Source: Roseisolibacter agri | GTDB lineage: Bacteria; Gemmatimonadota; Gemmatimonadetes; Gemmatimonadales; Gemmatimonadaceae | DNA: 64,000 nt | Assembly: GCF_030159095.1 (NCBI RefSeq) | Contig: NZ_BRXS01000007.1 | Location: 248,001-312,000, forward strand | Direction of reading: 5' to 3' | Shown here: piece by piece, positions 37,063 through 45,073 of the stretch | Layout of the letters: the number at the start of each line of letters is the position of its first letter | How positions within the stretch are numbered: position 1 is the first letter of the stretch | Position numbers and translations under genes: made by a program | The notes under the pieces: model-generated | Seen by the model: the letters and a program-made list of their open reading frames with translations, nothing else | Database searches by the model: none | Told to the model about the DNA's origin: nothing

Positions 37063-38520
37063 ATGGCGTTGTCGTCCATCAAGAGCATCGCACAGATTCA
37101 ATCCGAGGCGAGCGAGGAGGGAGCGCACACGCTCAAGCGCTCGCTCGGCGCGCTCAATCTCGTGATGCTCGGGATCGGGGCCATCATCGGCGCCGGCATC
37201 TTCGTGCTCACCGGCACCGCGGCCGCGAACAACGCCGGCCCCGCCGTCGTGATCTCGTTCATCCTCGCGGGCCTCGGCTGCCTCTTCGCGGGGCTCTGCT
37301 ACGCCGAGTTCGCGTCGATGATCCCCGTCGCCGGCTCGGCGTACACGTACGCCTACGCGACGCTCGGCGAGTTCGTCGCCTGGATCATCGGCTGGGACCT
37401 GATCCTCGAGTACCTGTTCGGCGCCGCCACCGTGGCGGTGGGCTGGTCGGGCTACTTCGTGGCGTTCATGCACAAGCTGGGCGTCGACATGCCCGCCGCG
37501 TTCACGCAGGCGCCGCTGTCGGTGGTCGGCACTCACACGCTGGTACGGAACCCCGGCGGCGTGCTGAACGTCCCCGCGATGGTGCTCGTGCTGCTGATGA
37601 CCTCACTCCTCGTCATCGGCATCAAGGAGTCGGCGCGCTTCAACAACGTGATCGTGATCGAGAAGGTCGCGATCGTGTTCCTCGTCATCGGCTTCGGCTT
37701 CATGTTCGTCGACTCGGCGAACTGGGAGCCGTTCGTGCCGGCGGCGCAGGGCCCGGGGCGCTACGGGTGGGACGGCATCGTGCGCGCGGCCGGCGTGGTG
37801 TTCTTCGCCTACATCGGCTTCGACGCGGTGAGCACGGCGGCGCAGGAGGCCAAGAACCCGCAGCGCGACATGCCCATCGGCATGCTCGGCTCGCTCGCGT
37901 TCTGCACGGTGCTCTACATCCTGATGTCGCTCGTGATGACGGGCCTCGCGCCCTACACGGAGCTGAACGTCCCGCACCCGGTGGACGTGGCGCTCGCGAA
38001 GGTCCCGTCGCTCGGCTGGCTGAACTACCTCGTCGACATCGGCGCCATCGCCGGCCTCGCGTCGGTCGTGCTGGTGATGCTCATGGGCCAGCCGCGCATC
38101 TTCTTCTCGATGTCGCGCGACGGCCTGCTGCCGGCGGTGTTCGGCAAGGTGCATCCGAAGTTCCAGACGCCGTACGTGACGACGATCCTCACGGGCGTCG
38201 TCGCCGCGGTGGTCGCGGGCTTCTTCCCGATCGCGCTCCTCGGCGAGCTGGTGTCGATCGGGACGCTCTTCGCCTTCGTCGTCGTGAGCGCGGGCGTGCT
38301 GATGCTGCGCTACAAGCGCCCGGAGCTGCCGCGCCCCTTCAAGACGCCGCTCGTGCCGATCGTCCCGGCCCTCGGCATCCTGGTCTGCGGGTACCTGATG
38401 TACGGCCTCCCGCCGGATACCTGGCTCCGCCTGCTCGTCTGGCTGGCGCTCGGCCTCGTGATCTACTTCCTGTACGGCAAGTCGCACTCGCGCGTCGGCC
38501 AGATGGACACCGGCCGCTGA
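37063..38520 (+). CDS. APC-family amino-acid permease
   Basis: 485 residues with about 12 membrane helices. The first helix carries the substrate motif GIGAIIGAGIFVLTG (about residue 38). PVAGSAYTYAYATLGEFVAW and FFAYIGFDAVSTAAQEAKNP are typical of the cationic-amino-acid-transporter branch (YfnA-like). It should import amino acids by proton symport in the inner membrane. The substrate is not resolved. A leader of about 290 bases separates it from guaB. Confidence 0.92.
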   Translation: MALSSIKSIAQIQSEASEEGAHTLKRSLGALNLVMLGIGAIIGAGIFVLTGTAAANNAGPAVVISFILAGLGCLFAGLCYAEFASMIPVAGSAYTYAYATLGEFVAWIIGWDLILEYLFGAATVAVGWSGYFVAFMHKLGVDMPAAFTQAPLSVVGTHTLVRNPGGVLNVPAMVLVLLMTSLLVIGIKESARFNNVIVIEKVAIVFLVIGFGFMFVDSANWEPFVPAAQGPGRYGWDGIVRAAGVVFFAYIGFDAVSTAAQEAKNPQRDMPIGMLGSLAFCTVLYILMSLVMTGLAPYTELNVPHPVDVALAKVPSLGWLNYLVDIGAIAGLASVVLVMLMGQPRIFFSMSRDGLLPAVFGKVHPKFQTPYVTTILTGVVAAVVAGFFPIALLGELVSIGTLFAFVVVSAGVLMLRYKRPELPRPFKTPLVPIVPALGILVCGYLMYGLPPDTWLRLLVWLALGLVIYFLYGKSHSRVGQMDTGR

Positions 38521-38526
38521 GTCGAC

Positions 38527-38560
38527 CGACGGCGCGGGACCACCGGGTCCCGCGCCGTCG
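38527..38560 (+). terminator. Hairpin after the permease
   Basis: CGACGGCGCGGGAC pairs with GTCCCGCGCCGTCG around a short loop, seven bases after the stop. It has a strong stem without a T-run. Confidence 0.7.
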
Positions 38561-38567
38561 CGCGTCT

Positions 38568-38612
38568 CGAGGACCGCAGGGCCGCTCCCCCGGGAGCAGC
38601 CGGCGGTCCTCG
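38568..38612 (+). terminator. Second tandem hairpin after the permease
   Basis: CGAGGACCGC pairs with GCGGTCCTCG, with an inner GCTCCCC/GGGAGC pair. It follows the first hairpin directly and precedes the phosphoesterase gene by about 85 bases. Confidence 0.6.
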
Positions 38613-38696
38613 TGCGTTGCGCCATCCGGTGGCGCGCCGCCTGCCCTCGACACTCCGCTGACACGCTGCGGCGCTTTCGCCGCCCCTCCTCTCCGC

Positions 38697-39740
38697 ATGA
38701 CCACGGCGCTCTCCCCGCTCCCGGACCTCCTGGCCCTCCCGCCCGCGCGCGCGGAGGCGATCCGCGCCCTCGCGCCGTACCTGCGCCCGGGGCGCCGCGT
38801 GGCGCTGTCGACGCACATCAACGCCGACGGCGACGGCTGCGGGTCGGAGGTCGCGATGGCCGGCCTCCTGGCGCAGCTCGGGATGACGCCGATGATCGTC
38901 AACCCGACGCCGTGGCCGGAGATGTTCCGCTTCCTGCTGCCGGACGAGGCGCTCGACCAGAGCCCGCGCGGGGCCGCGGCGCTGCGCGAGGCGGACGTCC
39001 TCATCGTGCTCGACATCTCGGACGTGAAGCGGCTCGGCGTCCTGGGCGACACGGTGCGCGGGCTCAAGATCCCGAAGCTGGTCATCGACCACCACATCGC
39101 GACCGAGGACCCGGCCGGCGACGTGGTGGTGAGCGACACGTCCGCGTGCGCCACGGGAGAGCTGGTGTTCGACCTCGCGCGCGTGCTGGGCCTCGAGCTC
39201 ACGACGGCGGTGGCGACGGGCCTCTACGTCGCGATGCTCACGGACACGGGCGGCTTCCGCTTCAGCAACACGTCGCCGCGCTGCCACGCGATCGCGGGCC
39301 AGCTGCTGGCGGCCGGCATCGAGCCGGAGGACATGTACCGTCGCGTGTACGCCTCGGTGCCGGTGGGGAAGCTGGAGCTGCTGCGCGAGGCGCTGGCGAC
39401 GCTGGAAGTGGATCCGTCGGTCGGCCTCTCGTGGATCTCGGTCCCCGCGGGCGCGATGGAGCGCTTCGGCGTCCGCTCCGAGGACCTCGACGGGATCGTC
39501 GAGCACCCGCGCTCGATCGCGGGAACGCGCCTCGCGCTCTTCTTCCGCGACCTGGGCCACGGCAAGGTGAAGGTGTCGTTCCGCAGCACGGGCGACGTGG
39601 ACGTGAACGCCCTGGCGCGGGGGTTCGGGGGGGGCGGACACGCCAAAGCCGCGGGAGCGCTGGTGGCGGGCGGCCTCGACACGGTCCGCGACACCGTCGT
39701 CGACGCGGCGCGCGCGTATCTCGCCGCGATGGGGGACTGA
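38697..39740 (+). CDS. DHH-family phosphoesterase, NrnA-like
   Basis: 347 residues. Motif I is STHINADGDGCGSE (about residue 38), motif III the DHH itself in LVIDHHIATE (about 125), and the DHHA1 domain ends in GFGGGGHAKAAGALV. Together these match NrnA, which degrades 2-5-mer oligoribonucleotides and 3'-phosphoadenosine 5'-phosphate using manganese. The ATG at 38697 is directly before the conserved region. Oligoribonuclease activity would also complete breakdown of pGpG from cyclic-di-GMP signalling. Immediately downstream lie two structured repeats. Confidence 0.88.
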   Translation: MTTALSPLPDLLALPPARAEAIRALAPYLRPGRRVALSTHINADGDGCGSEVAMAGLLAQLGMTPMIVNPTPWPEMFRFLLPDEALDQSPRGAAALREADVLIVLDISDVKRLGVLGDTVRGLKIPKLVIDHHIATEDPAGDVVVSDTSACATGELVFDLARVLGLELTTAVATGLYVAMLTDTGGFRFSNTSPRCHAIAGQLLAAGIEPEDMYRRVYASVPVGKLELLREALATLEVDPSVGLSWISVPAGAMERFGVRSEDLDGIVEHPRSIAGTRLALFFRDLGHGKVKVSFRSTGDVDVNALARGFGGGGHAKAAGALVAGGLDTVRDTVVDAARAYLAAMGD

Positions 39741-39774
39741 GGTACTCGCTGACTGCTCGCGGGCGTTGGTGCGC

Positions 39775-39898
39775 GGGCGGGTGGGTGATTGATGCGCTTC
39801 GGCTCCCGGCGACCTTGCGCTGCGGAGCCTCACGGCTGCGCGTGAGTCTCCTTGCTACGGTCGCAGGTCGCCTGCGCACACCCATCACCCACCCACCC
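39775..39898. repeat. Structured intergenic element, copy C
   Basis: The outer arms 39775-39789 and 39884-39898 pair over 14 of 15 positions. The middle helix is GGCGACCT (39808-39815) with AGGTCGCC (39865-39872). The inner stem is GGAG (39824-39827) with CTCC (39848-39851), and CCTCACG with CGTGAG. The core GCGACCTTGCGCTGCGGAGC and TCTCCTTGCTACGGTCGC is the reverse complement of the core of copy D. Confidence 0.82.
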
Positions 39899-40028
39899 CG
39901 AGCTTCAGCGCGCAGTCAGGCGGGCGCGCGGTCGTAGTCCGCGCGAGACGGTGCGGCGTCGGCGTGGACGGCCGGTGCCGCGGCGCGCCCCGGCCGTCGC
40001 CAAGTTGGGCACGGGCCTACCATGCTGG

Positions 40029-40156
40029 GCGCGGCGTGGGTGGGACGGGCAAAGCCGACCTGCGACCGTAGCAAGGAGACCCGATGCGCGCGGCGCGATC
40101 GGGGCTCCGCAGCGCAAGGTCGCTGAGAGCCGGAGCCCGTCCCACCCACGCCGCGC
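40029..40156. repeat. Structured intergenic element, copy D
   Basis: The outer arms 40029-40050 and 40135-40156 are perfectly complementary over 22 bases. The middle helix is GCGACC (40062-40067) with GGTCGC (40118-40123). The inner stem is GGAG (40075-40078) with CTCC (40105-40108), and CCCGAT with ATCGGG. The core GTAGCAAGGAGACCC is shared with copies B and C. It is in inverted orientation to copy C. Confidence 0.85.
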
Positions 40157-40191
40157 GGCGCACGAGCCACCCGGAACACCGAAGCCCGAAC

Positions 40192-40232
40192 CCGGCCGGG
40201 AGTGCACGCGCGCTCCCGGCCGGTCTAGCTTT
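40192..40232 (+). terminator. Intrinsic terminator before the Mrp gene
   Basis: CCGGCCGGGAG (40192-40202) pairs perfectly with CTCCCGGCCGG (40213-40223) around a ten-base loop, followed by TCTAGCTTT. It is one of the best intrinsic-terminator shapes in the window. Confidence 0.75.
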
Positions 40233-40305
40233 AGAAGACCATCAAATCAATGTCTCCCGGACCGCTCGCGCGCCGGCGCGGAGTCCGGGTGCGTCCCTAC
40301 ATCGC

Positions 40306-41511
40306 ATGAGCCAGCCTCTCCAGCAGCGCATCGCGGACGCTCTCGCCCGCGTGCACAACCCCCGACTCGGCGCCGACGTCGTGGCGGCCGAGCAGGTCCA
40401 GGACGTCGCCGTCACGACCGACGGGAAGGTCCGATTCACGCTCCTCCTCGACGCGTCCGACGACGCGACGCTGGTGCGCGAGGCGCGCCTCGCCGTCGAG
40501 GGCGTCGAGGGCGTGTCGGACGTGCGCATCGACGTCACCGACCCCGCGGAGTTCGCGGCCGGCCGCGACGCGCGCCGTGGCGCGCAGCGCGCGGCGCACA
40601 CGCATGGTCACACGCATGGTCACACGCACGCCGCGCCCGCGGCCGCGCCGCGCGGGCCCGCGCGCGCGCTGCCGGTGATGGACGCCGCGCCCGCACGGCC
40701 GGCGACGCCCGCCGCGCCGACGCCCGTCGCGTATCCGCACCTCGGGAAGATCATCGCCGTCTCCAGCGGCAAGGGCGGCGTCGGCAAGTCGACCGTCGCG
40801 GTGAACCTCGCGGCGGCGCTGGCGAAGCAGGGCGCGCGCGTGGGCATCATGGACGCCGACATCTACGGCCCCAATCTCCCGCTGATGCTCGGCGTCAACG
40901 AGGCGCCCCCGGTGCGCGACAACATGATCCAGCCGCTGATGGCGTTCGGCGTGAAGGTCATGAGCATCGGCTTCCTGATCGAGCGCGACCAGCCCGCGAT
41001 CTGGCGCGGCCCGATCGTGATGAAGGTCATCAACCAGTTCCTGAAGGACGTCGCCTGGGGCGAGCTCGATTACCTGCTGGTCGACATGCCGCCCGGCACC
41101 GGCGACGCGCAGCTCTCGCTCGTGCAGGCGACGCACGTGCACGGCGCGATCGTCGTCACGACGCCGCAGGCGGTCGCGGTGGGCGACGCGCTGCGCGGCG
41201 TGCGCATGTTCGAGCGCACGGGCGTGCCGGTGCTCGGCATCGTCGAGAACATGAGCTACCTCGAGAACCCCGAGACGGGGAAGCCGATCGCGGTGTTCGG
41301 CTCGGGCGGCGGGCAGCAGCTCGCCGACGAGGTGCAGGTGCCGCTGCTCGGCCAGGTGCCGCTCGATCCGCGCGTCGTCGAGGGCGGCGACACGGGCCGC
41401 CCGATCGTCGTCGCCGCGCCGCAGACCGGCGCCGCGCGCGCGCTGACGTCGCTCGCGGAGCGCGTCGCGGAGCGCGTGGCCGAGCGCTACGGCGTGCCCG
41501 CGGGACGCTGA
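40306..41511 (+). CDS. apbC: Mrp/ApbC-type P-loop ATPase with MIP18 domain
   Basis: 401 residues. An N-terminal MIP18-like domain (about 1-85) precedes a linker containing a histidine run (HTHGHTHGHTH, about 98-108). The deviant Walker A motif is SSGKGGVGKST (about 150), with DADIYGPNLPLMLG and VDMPPGTGDAQLS after it. Mrp proteins carry and transfer iron-sulfur clusters. The usual CxxC after VENMSYL is missing: here the sequence reads VENMSYLENPETGKPIAVFG. Lack of CxxC also occurs in some other lineages. The upstream frame is open, but the family begins at 40306. Confidence 0.88.
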   Translation: MSQPLQQRIADALARVHNPRLGADVVAAEQVQDVAVTTDGKVRFTLLLDASDDATLVREARLAVEGVEGVSDVRIDVTDPAEFAAGRDARRGAQRAAHTHGHTHGHTHAAPAAAPRGPARALPVMDAAPARPATPAAPTPVAYPHLGKIIAVSSGKGGVGKSTVAVNLAAALAKQGARVGIMDADIYGPNLPLMLGVNEAPPVRDNMIQPLMAFGVKVMSIGFLIERDQPAIWRGPIVMKVINQFLKDVAWGELDYLLVDMPPGTGDAQLSLVQATHVHGAIVVTTPQAVAVGDALRGVRMFERTGVPVLGIVENMSYLENPETGKPIAVFGSGGGQQLADEVQVPLLGQVPLDPRVVEGGDTGRPIVVAAPQTGAARALTSLAERVAERVAERYGVPAGR

Positions 41512-42884
41512 GCCTCCCGATCGACGAGCGCGACGGCGGCGTCGCCGTCGCCGCGACGGGCGAGCATTCCGCGCTCGTCCGCGATCCGCTGCCGCGCGTC
41601 ATCTGGCGCGTGGCGGCGCCCGCGGTCGCGTCCAACCTGCTGATGACGGTGTTCCTGGCCGCGGATGCCTACTGGGTGGGCACGCGGCTCGGCGCCGCCT
41701 CGCTGGCGGCGGTGACCGCGTCGGTGTTCTGGGTGTGGATGGGGATCTCGGTGGCCGAGATGGTGAGCATCGGGCTCACCGCCGTCGCCGCGCGGCGCCA
41801 CGGCGAGCGGCGCCCGCAGGATGCGGCGCGCGCGGCCGGCGACGCGCTGCTGCTGACGCTCGCGCTGGGCGTCGCGGCGGCAGTCGCAGGGCGCGTGGGC
41901 CTCTCCTGGATGTTCGGCGCGATGGGCACGCCCGAGGAGGTGACCGCGATCGGGCGCGAGTACCTCGGGCTGTACGTGCTCGCGGCGCCGGTGCTGTACG
42001 GCTACTTCGTCGTCGACGCGACGTTCCGGGCGTCGGGCGACACGCGCACGCCGTTCCTGATCCTCGCGGCGTCGGTGGTGCTCGCGCTCGCGCTCGACCC
42101 GCTGCTGATCCTGGGGCTCGGCGGCTTCCCGCGGCTCGGCATCGCGGGCGCGGCGCTGGCCACCGTGACCACGCGCAGCCTCGCGTTCGTCGTGGGGCTC
42201 GCGCTGCTGGTGCGCCGCGGGATGCTGCGCGTCGGTGCGCCGCGTGCACGCGTCATGGCGACGATCGCGCGCATCGGACTGCCGACCGCGGCGACGGGCG
42301 TGCTGTTCAGCGTCGTCTACGTCGTCGTCGCGCGCACCGCGTCGGCGTTCGGCACGCCGGCGCTCGCGGCGCTCGGTCTCGGCTTCCGCGTCGAGAGCTG
42401 GCTGTACATGATCGGCGTCGGCTTCGGCGCCGCGGCCGCCGCCGTCGTGGGGCAGAACCTCGGCGCCGGTCTGGTGGAGCGCGCCGAGCGGGCAGGGTGG
42501 TCGATGCTCGGCGCCGCGAGCGTGCCGGCGGTCGTGGCGTCGGCCGCGGCGCTCCTCGCGCCCGAGGCGCTGGCGGGCGTGTTCACGAGCGACGCCGCCG
42601 TCATCGCGACGACGGCGAGCTATCTGCGCGTGGCGGCGGTCTCGCAGCTCGTCGTGTGCGCCGAGGTGGTGCTGGAGGGCGCGCTCGGCGGCGCGGGCGC
42701 GACGGTCGCGCCCATGGTGGTCTCGACCACGCTCACCGCGGCACGCATCCCGCTGGCGACGTGGGCCGGCGCCCGCTTCGGCGTGGACGGGCTGTGGTGG
42801 GTGATCGCCGCCACCGCCACCGCGCGCGGGCTGGCGATGATGGCGCTCTGGCGGCTCGGGCGCTGGAAGCGCAACGTCGTCTGA
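41508..42884 (+). CDS. MATE-family multidrug exporter
   Basis: About 458 residues with 12 membrane helices. Typical positions are WRVAAPAVASNLLMTVFLAA (helix 1), DAYWVGTRLGAASLAAV, YGYFVVDATFRASGDTRTP and GVGFGAAAAAVVGQNLGAG. It exports cationic drugs or metabolites by Na+ or H+ antiport. No ATG or GTG stands before the first helix. The most likely start is CTG at 41508, overlapping the Mrp stop (CTGA). A GTG at 41610 would cut into helix 1. The gene is therefore translationally coupled to Mrp, with an unusual start. Confidence 0.85.
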   Translation: MSLPIDERDGGVAVAATGEHSALVRDPLPRVIWRVAAPAVASNLLMTVFLAADAYWVGTRLGAASLAAVTASVFWVWMGISVAEMVSIGLTAVAARRHGERRPQDAARAAGDALLLTLALGVAAAVAGRVGLSWMFGAMGTPEEVTAIGREYLGLYVLAAPVLYGYFVVDATFRASGDTRTPFLILAASVVLALALDPLLILGLGGFPRLGIAGAALATVTTRSLAFVVGLALLVRRGMLRVGAPRARVMATIARIGLPTAATGVLFSVVYVVVARTASAFGTPALAALGLGFRVESWLYMIGVGFGAAAAAVVGQNLGAGLVERAERAGWSMLGAASVPAVVASAAALLAPEALAGVFTSDAAVIATTASYLRVAAVSQLVVCAEVVLEGALGGAGATVAPMVVSTTLTAARIPLATWAGARFGVDGLWWVIAATATARGLAMMALWRLGRWKRNVV

Positions 42885-42922
42885 CCCGATCCCGCGAGCC
42901 CGCGTACGCGCTCAACTCACGC

Positions 42923-43681
42923 ATGCGTCCCATCGTCACCCTGCTGACCGACTTCGGCACGGCCGACGGCTACGTCGCCGAGATGAAGGGCGTGCTGCTC
43001 ACGCACGCGCCCGACGCGACGCTCGTGGACGTGTCGCACGAGGTGCCGGCGCACGACGTCGAGAGCGCGCGGCTGGCGGTCGCCCGCTACTGGCGGCGCT
43101 TCCCGCGCGGCACGGTGCACCTGGCCGTCGTCGATCCGGGCGTCGGCAGCGCGCGCGCCGCGCTCGCCGTGGAGAGCGACGGACGCTTCCTCGTGGGCCC
43201 GGACAACGGCGTGCTCTCGCCCGCGCTGCTCGCCGCGGGCGCGCAGGTCGTCGCGCTGCCCCTGCCGCCGCGCGCGGCGCCCACGTTCCACGGGCGCGAC
43301 CTGTTCGCGCCCGCGGCCGCGCGGCTGGCCACCGGCACGCCGCTCGACGCCCTCGGCGATCCGATCGACGATCCCGTCGTGCGCCGCACGCCCGAGGCGC
43401 GCCGCCTGGCGGACGGCGGCATCGAGGGGAGCGTGATCGCCATCGACCGCTTCGGCAACGCGATCACGAACCTCGTGACGCTCGGCGGCGGCGCGATCGA
43501 GGTCGAGGGGCGCGCGCTCCCGCTGCAGCGCGTCTACGCGGACGTCGCGCCGGGATCGCCGCTGGCGCTCGTCGGGAGCAACGGGCTGGTGGAGATCGCG
43601 GTGCGCGACGGGAACGCGGCGGCGCGACTGGGCCTCGTGCGCGGCGCGCGCGTCGTGCTGCGGCCGGCGCCGAGGGCCTGA
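42923..43681 (+). CDS. SAM hydrolase (adenosine-forming), DUF62 family
   Basis: 252 residues. The family pattern is complete: LLTDFGTADGYVAEMKGVLL at the N-terminus, DVSHEVPAHDVESARLA, VVDPGVGSARAAL, GPDNGVLSPALL, FHGRDLFAPAAARL and IDRFGNAITNL. These proteins cleave S-adenosyl-methionine to adenosine and methionine. The related fluorinases and chlorinases carry different residues and a longer insertion. Its role in this organism is not indicated. It begins 38 bases after the MATE gene. Confidence 0.88.
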   Translation: MRPIVTLLTDFGTADGYVAEMKGVLLTHAPDATLVDVSHEVPAHDVESARLAVARYWRRFPRGTVHLAVVDPGVGSARAALAVESDGRFLVGPDNGVLSPALLAAGAQVVALPLPPRAAPTFHGRDLFAPAAARLATGTPLDALGDPIDDPVVRRTPEARRLADGGIEGSVIAIDRFGNAITNLVTLGGGAIEVEGRALPLQRVYADVAPGSPLALVGSNGLVEIAVRDGNAAARLGLVRGARVVLRPAPRA

Positions 43682-43704
43682 GCGGCGAATCGATCGCTGG
43701 CGCG

Positions 43705-43873
43705 CCGGCCCCGAACGGCGAACGGCAATCGCAAGGATGAAGATCGGATAAGGTCCGATGACGACGGATGGCTCCGCGTGGTGGCGAGGGATCTCGCGCT
43801 CCACCAGAGCCATCCGTCGTTCTCCGATCTTGTCAGATCCTATCCTTGCTGCCGTTGCCGTTCGGGTCCGCCA
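43705..43873. repeat. Long palindrome at a convergent gene end, copy 2
   Basis: The two halves of this about 169-base segment are largely complementary. ACGACGGATGGCT (43761-43773) pairs with AGCCATCCGTCGT (43808-43820), and the ends CCCCGAACGGCGAACGGC and GCCGTTGCCGTTCGGGTCC mirror each other. Bases 43757-43789 are identical to 14561-14593 in copy 1. It lies between the converging SAM hydrolase and YihY genes. Confidence 0.8.
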
Positions 43874-43886
43874 CGTAGGAGCCTGC

Positions 43887-44906
43887 TCAGTCGGCCCGTG
43901 GCGGCCGCGCGACGTACGCCGGACTCGGCGCGCGTCCCGGTCCGGACGCCGGCCGCTCGGTGCGCGGCGGGTTCGGACGCTGCACCGAATCCACGGACGG
44001 TCGGTCCGCGGGGCCGCCGGTCGAGAGGCGGCCGTCGTACAGGTGCCCCGCGCGCGTCTTCGCGGCGCCGGTGCCGATGCGCAGCTCCGATGCGAGCTCG
44101 CCGCCGATCAGCAGCACGACCATCGACAGGTACATCCACGTCAGCAGCACGATCACCGCGCCGATGGTGCCGTAGGTCTTGTTGTAGCTGCCGAAGTTCT
44201 GGACGTAGAAGCGGAAGCCGAGCGTGACCACGACCCAGAGCGCCGTCGCGACCACCGAGCCGACGAGCGCGTGGCGCTTGTGCTGCGGCGCGGCCGGCAG
44301 GAAGTAGTAGACGATCCAGCCGGTGCCGACGAGCAGCCCGAGCGCGAGCGCGTACTGCAGTGTCGTCCACACGAGGCGCCCGATGCCGCCGATGCCCAAC
44401 CGGTCCGACAGCGCGTCGACGATGTTGCCGCCGGCCAGCATGGTCACCGTCGCGAACACGAAGAGGAAGCCGACGCCGATCAGGCAGGCGATCGCGATCA
44501 GCTTCTTCTTCCACCACGGCCGCGGGTCGCTCGGCAGGTCGTAGGCGGTGTTGAGCGCGTCCATCAGCGCGCTGAACACGTTCGAGCCCGACCAGATCGC
44601 GAGCAGCGCGCCGATCGAGATCAGCCCCGGCGCGTCGTCGGTGAACACGACGGACTGCACGATGCCGGCGACGAGCGCGTACGCCTCCGCGGGCACGGCG
44701 CGCTGGAGCTGCTCCAGCAGGAAGGTGAACGTCTCGCGCTTGTCGCCGACGAGGCTGAGCAGCGGCGCGAGGAAGAGGAAGAACGGGAAGAGCGAGAAGA
44801 AGAAGTAGTACGCCGTCTGCGCGGCGAGGCCGAGGACGTTGTCGTCGAGGACCTCGCGCAGCGTCTTCTTCGCGAGCGGTCCGACGCGATGGTTCTTGAT
44901 CAGCAT
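43887..44906 (-). CDS. YihY/BrkB-family inner-membrane protein
   Basis: 339 residues with six membrane helices. The family begins DDNVLGLAAQTAYYFFFSLF and shows WSGSNVFSALMDALNTAYD, YYFLPAAPQHKRHA and GTIGAVIVLLTWMYLSMVVL. The C-terminal 70 residues are Pro/Arg-rich and disordered. I chose the ATG at 44906 because GGAGGG lies just upstream. The older label RNase BN for this family is wrong, and its true function is unsettled. Confidence 0.88.
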   Translation of the reverse strand: MLIKNHRVGPLAKKTLREVLDDNVLGLAAQTAYYFFFSLFPFFLFLAPLLSLVGDKRETFTFLLEQLQRAVPAEAYALVAGIVQSVVFTDDAPGLISIGALLAIWSGSNVFSALMDALNTAYDLPSDPRPWWKKKLIAIACLIGVGFLFVFATVTMLAGGNIVDALSDRLGIGGIGRLVWTTLQYALALGLLVGTGWIVYYFLPAAPQHKRHALVGSVVATALWVVVTLGFRFYVQNFGSYNKTYGTIGAVIVLLTWMYLSMVVLLIGGELASELRIGTGAAKTRAGHLYDGRLSTGGPADRPSVDSVQRPNPPRTERPASGPGRAPSPAYVARPPRAD

Positions 44907-45006
44907 GAGGGGGCCCTCCGGTCTCGATGCATGGCGGCGGAGGGGGCAAGGCACAGGCCATCCCGGGCCGTCGGCGGCTGTCCGTCAGGATCGGCCGGAA
45001 CGGACG

Positions 45007-45036
45007 ACGGGCCGGCACCCGGAGGCGCCGGCCCGT
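45007..45036 (-). terminator. Hairpin downstream of the sigma operon
   Basis: ACGGGCCGGC pairs perfectly with GCCGGCCCGT around a ten-base loop, 38 bases beyond the stop of the minus-strand gene ending at 45074. Confidence 0.65.
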
Positions 45037-45073
45037 GTGATCGGAGCCGTCGAGCTGTGGGCGTGCGTGCGTC

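Larger units (their letters stand above)
39741..40305. other. 565-base intergenic region with paired structured elements
   Basis: No credible gene is present. Elements C (39775-39898) and D (40029-40156) lie head-to-head about 130 bases apart, followed by an intrinsic terminator (40192-40232) and a short leader before the Mrp gene. Between C and D no other feature was seen. Confidence 0.7.

Noticed and set aside
40084-40305. Longer Mrp protein starting at 40084
   Set aside because: The extra 74 codons run through structured repeat D and the terminator at 40192-40232 and have no Mrp similarity.
42923-43681. Reading the DUF62 gene as a fluorinase or chlorinase
   Set aside because: The halogenase-specific loop is not evident, and the overall pattern matches SAM hydrolases.
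43887-44906. Naming the YihY-family gene as ribonuclease BN
   Set aside because: That is a historical misannotation. The protein is a six-helix membrane protein without nuclease motifs.
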